Shown one piece after another: positions 6,831-11,529 of a DNA stretch of 11,529 bases (the stretch's first letter is position 1; each line of letters starts with the position of its first letter). This DNA comes from Lysobacterales bacterium (lineage in GTDB: Bacteria > Pseudomonadota > Gammaproteobacteria > Xanthomonadales > SZUA-36). The translations under genes were made by a program, and so were the position numbers. Where the stretch lies: positions 1-11,529 of the forward strand of contig DAOWGA010000284.1 in NCBI GenBank assembly GCA_030637665.1. Direction: 5' to 3'. The notes beneath the pieces are model-generated. The model did no database searches. It was not told where the DNA came from and saw only the letters and a list, made by a program, of their open reading frames with translations.

Positions 6831-9800
6831 ACAAGGGCCCGTATGCGTCACTGATCACCTGGTTTGCCCGTAACCATGTCGCGGCCAACCTGCTGATGAC
6901 CATCCTGCTGGCAGGCGGCTTGTACTCAGCATTCACCATCAAGAAAGAACTCCAGCCCAAGGTTGAAATCGATGTCATTACCGTCGGTGTACCCTTCCTG
7001 GGCGCCACGCCAGAGGATGTTGAAGAAGGCGTGCTGGTGAAAATTGAGGAAGCGATCCAGGATATCGATGGGATCAAGGAAATGATCTCCACCGCCGTGC
7101 GGGGTTGGGGAGGGGTCAATATCGAAGTCGAGTCGGAATACGACGTGCTCGACGTGCTGGATCAGGTCAAGAACCGTGTGGACGCAATTTTCACTTTCCC
7201 GGAAAACACGGAAAAACCGATCTATTCTCGAGCGCAATTCCAGGAGCAGGTGATCATGTTAACGATCTCCGGTGAAGTGGATGAGCGCACCATGAAGGAA
7301 TATGCGAAACAAATCAGGAACGAGGCGGTTGCGCTCCCGGGAGTAACGCGGGCCAATGTGATTGGAAGCCGCCCGTACGAAATCAGCATCGAGATCAGCG
7401 AATTCACCTTGCAGGCTTACGGCCTGACTTTGCTCGAAGTCGCACAGGCAATCCGCATGAATTCACTGGATCTGCCGGCCGGTTCCATTCGCTCGAAATC
7501 CGGCGACATCATGGTCCGAACCAAAGGCCAGGCCTATACCGCCAGGGATTTTGAGGACATCGTCGTGCGCACCAACGCAGATGGCACGCGCCTGTTGCTC
7601 AAGGACATTGCCCACATCCGTGACGAATTCATCGAAGGTGACCAATTCTCGGAACTCGACGGTAAACCGTCATTGACCATCCAGGTGTTCTCAGTCGGCA
7701 TGCAGAGCGAGCTCGAAATCTCCGAGACAGTTCGCAATTATGCCAGCCAAAAAAGCAAATCCATGCCGGCGGGCATCAAGTTAACTGCCTGGGCTGACAC
7801 CAGTTATTACCTGAAAGGCCGGCTTGACATGATGCTGAAAAACATGGTTTTCGGGGCGGCGCTGGTGTTTCTGATCCTGGCCTTGTTCCTGCGCCTCAAA
7901 TTGGCATTCTGGGTGATGGTGGGCCTGCCGGTCGCGTTCCTGGGCACATTTTTCGTCATGCCCGCGCTCGACGTCACGGTAAACATGCTCAGCCTGTTCG
8001 GCTTCATCCTGGTATTGGGCATCGTGGTCGATGACGCCATCGTGATCGGTGAGAGTGCCTATACGAATATGCGCGCCAAGGGTCATTCCGTGGACAACAT
8101 CATCGAGGGGGTACAGAAAGTAGCGATTCCTGCAACCTTTGGCGTGCTGACCACGATCGCAGCTTTCATTCCCATTCTCCTGGTTACCGGGGTAACGGGG
8201 CAATTTTTTTCTGCGATTGGCTGGGTGGTGATCCTGTGCCTGATGTTCTCGCTGGTGGAGTCCAAGCTGATCCTGCCGGCTCACCTGGCGCACATGAAAG
8301 TCCGCCATTACGACAAGGAAACCCACAACTTTTTGATCCGCTTCCAGCGCTTTTTCAGCGAAGGCCTGCACCATTTTGTCGATAATTTTTACCTGCCTTT
8401 GCTCAGGAAATCTTTGCAGCGGCGATACCTGACCCTGGCCATTTTCATCTCAGCATTGATCCTGTCTGTCGGGCTTTTGCTGGGCGGCCTGCTGCGTTAC
8501 GTGTTTTTCCCTGATATGGCGGCCGATTTCCTGATGGTGAGTGTCGAAATGAATGATGGTACGCCACCGGAGCAGACGCACGAGACCTTGCGCAGAGTCC
8601 AGGAAGGCTTGTGGGAGGTTGATCGCAAGGTCAGCACGGATCAGGGCGTGGAATCCGGCGCAGTGGTACATCATGTTATTTCTTTCGCCGAGGGTGACAC
8701 CAGAGGGCAGGTAATCACGGAACTGGTCAAGGAAGAATTCGCAGTGATAGACGGCCAGGAAGTTTTGCGCAGGTGGCGCCAGGAAGTCGGCGACGTTCCC
8801 GGTGTGAAAACGCTGGGTTTCTCCGGCGCAGGCGGCCATGGCCCGGGGGGCGGCCCCGCCGTCTCCCTGACACTGATGGGCAAAAACATCGACCAGGTGG
8901 CCAGGGCAGCCCGGGAACTGGAACGACGCATTCGTCAGTACGAGGGTGTTTACGATATACGCAACTCATTCCAGCACGGTACCGCCGAGATCAAGCTGAA
9001 CATCAAGCCGGAAGCCGAGTCGCTGGGCCTGACGCTGTCGGACCTGGCCCGGCAGGTGCGCGCCGGTTTTTACGGTGAGGAAGTCCAGCGGGTGCAACGG
9101 GGCGAGGACGAAGTCAAGGTCATGGTTCGTTTCCCACGCGATGAACGCGACTCGGTGGGATACCTGGACAATATGCGCATTCGCACGCCGGATGGCGGTC
9201 GTGTCCCCTTCCATGCCGTGGCCGAAGTCGAAATGGGCGAGGCGCCGCTCCGGATCCAGCGTTACGACCGCGAACGCGCGGTGCGAGTCAGCGCCGAAGT
9301 GGACAAAGAGCGATACGAACCCGAAAAAATCACAAATGACATTCTGAATATTGAACTGCCGGAAGTGCTGAGGCAATTTCCCGGCGTTCGTCATCGTCTG
9401 AGCGGCTCCAGCCTGGCACTCAAGGAAGTACAGCATGACCTGATCAAGGGGGCCCTGTTTGCGCTGTTCCTGATCTATGCCTTGATGGCCATTCCATTGA
9501 AATCCTATGCACAACCGTTGATCATCATGTCCGTCATTCCCTTCGGCGCCATCGGCGCCCTGGCCGGGCACTGGCTCATCGGTATCGAGGTCACCATGAT
9601 GAGCTTTTTCGGGATCATTGCGCTGGCCGGTGTGGTGGTCAATGACAGCCTGATCCTGGTTGACTTCATCAATCGCGAGCGGAGCGTAGGTGTTCCAATG
9701 GGCCATGCCATCGTGGATGCCGCGGGCAAGCGTTTCCGGGCTATTGTCCTGACATCGCTGACCACATTTTTTGGCCTGATTCCGATCGTACTTGAGCCAA

Positions 9801-10036
9801 GCCTGCAAGCGAGAATCATCATCCCCATGGCGGTTTCGCTGGCATTCGGTATCCTGTTTGCGACAGTGATTACACTGTTCCTGATCCCAAACCTTTACCT
9901 GATTCTTGACGATTTCAAGAAATGGTTTGTGGAGGCCTGGAGCCACCTCATGCACGGAGGGCGGAAGCGCTCTGAGTCCCACTCCGTGATCATGCCTTCG
10001 AGCCAGGAGTCAACGGTCGAAAGACCTGAATCGTGA
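6827..10036 (+). CDS. RND-family efflux pump, inner-membrane permease
   Basis: A proton-driven trimeric pump of the AcrB-like superfamily, 1069 residues, full length. TM1 is at about 18-38. A first periplasmic porter loop runs to about 335, TM2-6 to about 488, then TM7 at about 534-556, a second periplasmic loop to about 870, and TM8-12 to about 1025. TM4 keeps the paired aspartates D402 and D403 in GIVVDDAIVIGES. TM10 reads GVVVNDSLILVDFIN, with N939 and D940 where AcrB has Lys940-Asn941, so the proton relay differs from the classic pumps and resembles SwrC-like RND proteins. A Gly-rich stretch (666-677) lies in the second loop. The GTG start at 6827 overlaps the adaptor stop by 4 nt and has GGAG at 6816-6819 with a 7-nt spacer. 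The C-terminus is a hydrophilic tail after about 1040. Substrate unknown; no TolC-like gene is in the window. Confidence 0.95.
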   Translation: MNKGPYASLITWFARNHVAANLLMTILLAGGLYSAFTIKKELQPKVEIDVITVGVPFLGATPEDVEEGVLVKIEEAIQDIDGIKEMISTAVRGWGGVNIEVESEYDVLDVLDQVKNRVDAIFTFPENTEKPIYSRAQFQEQVIMLTISGEVDERTMKEYAKQIRNEAVALPGVTRANVIGSRPYEISIEISEFTLQAYGLTLLEVAQAIRMNSLDLPAGSIRSKSGDIMVRTKGQAYTARDFEDIVVRTNADGTRLLLKDIAHIRDEFIEGDQFSELDGKPSLTIQVFSVGMQSELEISETVRNYASQKSKSMPAGIKLTAWADTSYYLKGRLDMMLKNMVFGAALVFLILALFLRLKLAFWVMVGLPVAFLGTFFVMPALDVTVNMLSLFGFILVLGIVVDDAIVIGESAYTNMRAKGHSVDNIIEGVQKVAIPATFGVLTTIAAFIPILLVTGVTGQFFSAIGWVVILCLMFSLVESKLILPAHLAHMKVRHYDKETHNFLIRFQRFFSEGLHHFVDNFYLPLLRKSLQRRYLTLAIFISALILSVGLLLGGLLRYVFFPDMAADFLMVSVEMNDGTPPEQTHETLRRVQEGLWEVDRKVSTDQGVESGAVVHHVISFAEGDTRGQVITELVKEEFAVIDGQEVLRRWRQEVGDVPGVKTLGFSGAGGHGPGGGPAVSLTLMGKNIDQVARAARELERRIRQYEGVYDIRNSFQHGTAEIKLNIKPEAESLGLTLSDLARQVRAGFYGEEVQRVQRGEDEVKVMVRFPRDERDSVGYLDNMRIRTPDGGRVPFHAVAEVEMGEAPLRIQRYDRERAVRVSAEVDKERYEPEKITNDILNIELPEVLRQFPGVRHRLSGSSLALKEVQHDLIKGALFALFLIYALMAIPLKSYAQPLIIMSVIPFGAIGALAGHWLIGIEVTMMSFFGIIALAGVVVNDSLILVDFINRERSVGVPMGHAIVDAAGKRFRAIVLTSLTTFFGLIPIVLEPSLQARIIIPMAVSLAFGILFATVITLFLIPNLYLILDDFKKWFVEAWSHLMHGGRKRSESHSVIMPSSQESTVERPES

Positions 10037-10863
10037 ATATCAGGGACTCGCTGGCCGAGGCGCGCCACCTGCTCGCCTCCGAGTCTGAAAGACGGCTGGA
10101 AGCTGAAGTATTGTTGTGCCATTCACTGGGCGTCTCCAGAGCTTGGCTGTATGCCAATCCTGAGCAGGAAGTCACGGGCCGGCATCATGACGATTTCCTG
10201 CAACTGATCCAGCGGCGCCGGCAGGGTGAGCCCATTGCCTATCTCACCGGGATTCGGGAGTTTTGGTCACTCCGTCTCAAAGTGACGCCGGATGTGTTGA
10301 TTCCAAGGCCGGAAACGGAGTTGTTGGTCGAAACGGCCCTGGCGCGTATTCCTTTCGATGCGTCCTGGCGAATTGCCGACCTGGGGACCGGCAGTGGCGC
10401 CATTGCCCTGGCCATTGCCAGGGAACGGCCCTGTTGCAAGGTGTATGCAACAGACATCAGTGCGGCGGCGTTGAGCATTGCACAGGAAAATGTCACTTCG
10501 CTGAACCTGGGGAATATTCGCCTGCTCCAGGGCTCCTGGCTTTCGCCACTGCAAGGAAAATTCAACTGCATTGTCAGTAACCCGCCCTACGTATCCAGTG
10601 ATGACCCCCATATGAATGAGGGTGATATCCGCTTCGAACCCGCAAGTGCTTTAACGCCCGGCGCCGATGCCATGGCGTGTATCAGGCACATTGCAGAAGA
10701 GTCACTGCCACGCCTGGAGGAGGGTGGATTGCTGGCTTTTGAACACGGCTGTGAGCAGGGGGAAGTCAGCAGGCAGCTATTGCTGCAACTGGGCTATGCA
10801 GACGTCGAGACGATCAGGGACCTGGCCGGTCTGGAAAGAGTGACGACAGGGAAAATGCCATAA
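10033..10863 (+). CDS. prmC: Peptide chain release factor N5-glutamine methyltransferase
   Basis: PrmC (HemK) methylates the glutamine of the GGQ motif in release factors RF1 and RF2 using S-adenosylmethionine, which is needed for efficient translation termination. The product has 276 residues; E. coli PrmC has 277. An N-terminal helical domain (1 to about 85) with QGEPIAYLTG (64-73) binds the release factor. LIPRPETELLVE (89-100) leads into the Rossmann-fold methyltransferase, with SAM-binding DLGTGSGAIALA (116-127), the acidic D141 (ATD) and the catalytic NPPYV (183-187). The C-terminal ERVTTGK is also typical. The start is a GTG overlapping the pump stop as GTGA. Upstream bases show only a weak purine-rich GAAAGA, so translation may depend on ribosomes finishing the pump gene. 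prmC usually follows prfA; here it ends an efflux operon. A hairpin follows 18 nt after the stop. Confidence 0.96.
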   Translation: MNIRDSLAEARHLLASESERRLEAEVLLCHSLGVSRAWLYANPEQEVTGRHHDDFLQLIQRRRQGEPIAYLTGIREFWSLRLKVTPDVLIPRPETELLVETALARIPFDASWRIADLGTGSGAIALAIARERPCCKVYATDISAAALSIAQENVTSLNLGNIRLLQGSWLSPLQGKFNCIVSNPPYVSSDDPHMNEGDIRFEPASALTPGADAMACIRHIAEESLPRLEEGGLLAFEHGCEQGEVSRQLLLQLGYADVETIRDLAGLERVTTGKMP

Positions 10864-10880
10864 ACCTGCTGGTTTTCGGA

Positions 10881-10928
10881 TCCCAGACACCAAAACAGAC
10901 CGACATCCTGTCGATCTGCTGGTGTGGA
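10881..10928 (+). terminator. Long imperfect hairpin after prmC, possible terminator or 3' stabiliser
   Basis: Two paired blocks stack: ACACCA (10887-10892) with TGGTGT (10920-10925), and CAGACCGACA (10896-10905) with TGTCGATCTG (10909-10918, one C-A mismatch), closing on a 3-nt loop. An outer TCC/GGA pair (10881-10883 with 10926-10928) can extend it. The hairpin begins 18 nt after the prmC stop. What follows is pyrimidine-rich but lacks a clean T-run, so intrinsic termination is uncertain; protection of the mRNA 3' end is an alternative. Confidence 0.45.
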
Positions 10929-11050
10929 GCCCTGTGTGTTCTGATTCTTATTATGCTCTTTATGTAAATTTATGTCAATTGTTGTCAAGACATATTTACC
11001 ACATATTTGTAAAAATCAAACAATGAGCCCCTCGAAGTTAAAAATCAGGC
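10929..11050. other. AT-rich non-coding stretch
   Basis: Within the 275-nt gap between prmC and the IPTL-CTERM gene, this stretch is clearly richer in A and T than its surroundings. It contains short repeats such as ACATATTT twice (near 10990 and 11002) and TTATGT twice (near 10960-10975). I see no gene and no convincing promoter aimed at a gene in the window. Confidence 0.5.
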
Positions 11051-11092
11051 AAAAAAAACCCCGCGGCTGCAATTGCTGCCGCGGGATTTTTG
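11051..11092. terminator. Bidirectional Rho-independent terminator
   Basis: A perfect 8-bp GC-rich stem, CCCGCGGC (11060-11067) with GCCGCGGG (11078-11085), encloses a 10-nt loop whose centre GCAATTGC is itself self-complementary. Eight A residues precede it (11051-11058) and five T residues follow the single A after the stem (11087-11091). The longer T-run on the minus strand, plus its position 47 nt after the IPTL-CTERM gene, make that gene the main client. It also blocks rightward read-through from prmC. Confidence 0.88.
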
Positions 11093-11138
11093 TATCGCAA
11101 TAAATAGGCTTTCAGCCGTTATGCTCTGTGCCTAAACA

Positions 11139-11529
11139 TTAAGCAAAGCGACGGAATCCTACAAAGCCAACACCCAGCATCAGCAGCGCCAGAATGGCCA
11201 TGCCGTACTGATTCAGGGTCGGAATTCCTTCAAAGAAAACCGTGTTGGTGAATGTGCAGCTAGCAGCACCGCCACCAGGCATGATTTCCACTGAACCGGA
11301 GCTTCCTCCACCGCAGGAATTGTCGGTTTCGACCGAACTGTCCTGACCCATCTCACTGATGTAAACCATGGTTCCGCCATCAGATGGGGTAACCAGGACT
11401 GAACCACTGTCGTCACCGTACAGGCTCAACATGGCGCAATCATAATCATTGCCATTGCCTGCGGGGATGTCAAAGCAGGGAGAACCACCAGTGATTTCGC
11501 CCATGCTTGTGATCTTGAAGCTAGAGTCC
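11139..11529 (-). CDS. Secreted/surface protein with IPTL-CTERM sorting tail, 5' truncated
   Basis: The frame is open from the right edge to a TAA at 11139-11141, giving the last 129 residues or so of a longer protein. The C-terminus reads IPTLNQYG, then a hydrophobic segment (MAILALLMLGVGFVGF) and basic FRRFA. This is the IPTL-CTERM layout, which is processed by exosortase H in other proteobacteria. The preceding ASCTFTNT strand is typical of the prealbumin-like or SpaA-like beta domain that often comes just before this tail. The visible ectodomain is rich in Gly, Ser, Asp and Thr and has four cysteines (C10, C23, C64 and C83, counting from the internal Met at 11504), which suggests disulfides in an exported protein. 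That Met is not the start, because the frame continues through DSSFKITS to the edge. Function unknown; surface attachment or matrix are possibilities only. A strong terminator follows about 48 nt downstream. Confidence 0.85.
   Translation of the reverse strand, partial: DSSFKITSMGEITGGSPCFDIPAGNGNDYDCAMLSLYGDDSGSVLVTPSDGGTMVYISEMGQDSSVETDNSCGGGSSGSVEIMPGGGAASCTFTNTVFFEGIPTLNQYGMAILALLMLGVGFVGFRRFA

Noticed and set aside
7781..8374. Antisense open frame of 197 codons opposite the pump
   Set aside because: Low-complexity, charge-rich translation without motifs; a shadow of the membrane segments on the other strand.
8966..9982. Long antisense open frame of 338 codons opposite the RND pump
   Set aside because: It mirrors the codon pattern of the pump gene, has an odd His/Gln/Asp-rich composition with no recognisable domain, and the pump reading is clear over its full length.
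10794..10988. Small minus-strand frame of 64 codons over the prmC end and hairpin
   Set aside because: It overlaps conserved prmC codons and a hairpin, with no domain and no ribosome site worth naming.
10980..11010. Possible promoter TTGTCA with an AT-rich -10 region in the gap after prmC
   Set aside because: The -10 match is poor in an AT-rich stretch, and no rightward gene lies downstream before a strong terminator.

Overview
The window looks like chromosomal DNA from a gammaproteobacterium. The proteins resemble E. coli, Pseudomonas and Xanthomonas orthologues: Map, GlnD, DapD, a YffB-type ArsC-family protein, DapE and PrmC. A protein with an IPTL-CTERM sorting tail at the right edge suggests an environmental, exosortase-bearing lineage. 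I cannot name a genus. Coding density is high and base composition is moderately GC-rich, except for an AT-rich gap near 10930-11058.

Left half (1-5416, all minus strand): one compact gene string, read right to left as map, glnD, dapD, yffB, dapE, with dapE cut by the left edge. From glnD to dapE the gaps are 6 nt, an 11-nt overlap and 2 nt, which points to one transcript with translational coupling. The string joins N-terminal methionine removal, PII-based nitrogen sensing, and two steps of the succinylase route to diaminopimelate and lysine. The usual gammaproteobacterial neighbours rpsB and tsf are absent upstream of map.

Middle (5417-5597): a divergent control region of 181 nt. It holds a reasonable sigma70-type promoter for the rightward operon and a weak one for map. 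A near-perfect 22-bp inverted repeat (21 of 22 matches) has one arm on the map stop codon (4631-4652) and the other in the leader of the rightward operon (5534-5555). The enclosed 925-bp segment carries the whole of map and both divergent promoters. This is the geometry of an invertible promoter segment and is the most unusual thing in the window, but no recombinase is visible here.

Right half (5598-10863, plus strand): a membrane-anchored RND periplasmic adaptor, an RND inner-membrane pump of 1069 residues, and prmC, the release-factor glutamine methyltransferase. Both internal junctions are 4-nt GTGA overlaps, so the three genes appear translationally coupled. No outer-membrane channel gene is present.

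Right end (10864-11529): a long imperfect hairpin just after prmC, an AT-rich stretch without a gene, a strong bidirectional terminator at about 11059-11091, and the 3' part of a minus-strand gene for a secreted, cysteine-containing protein ending in IPTL-CTERM. I saw no tRNA, rRNA, CRISPR array or transposase gene.
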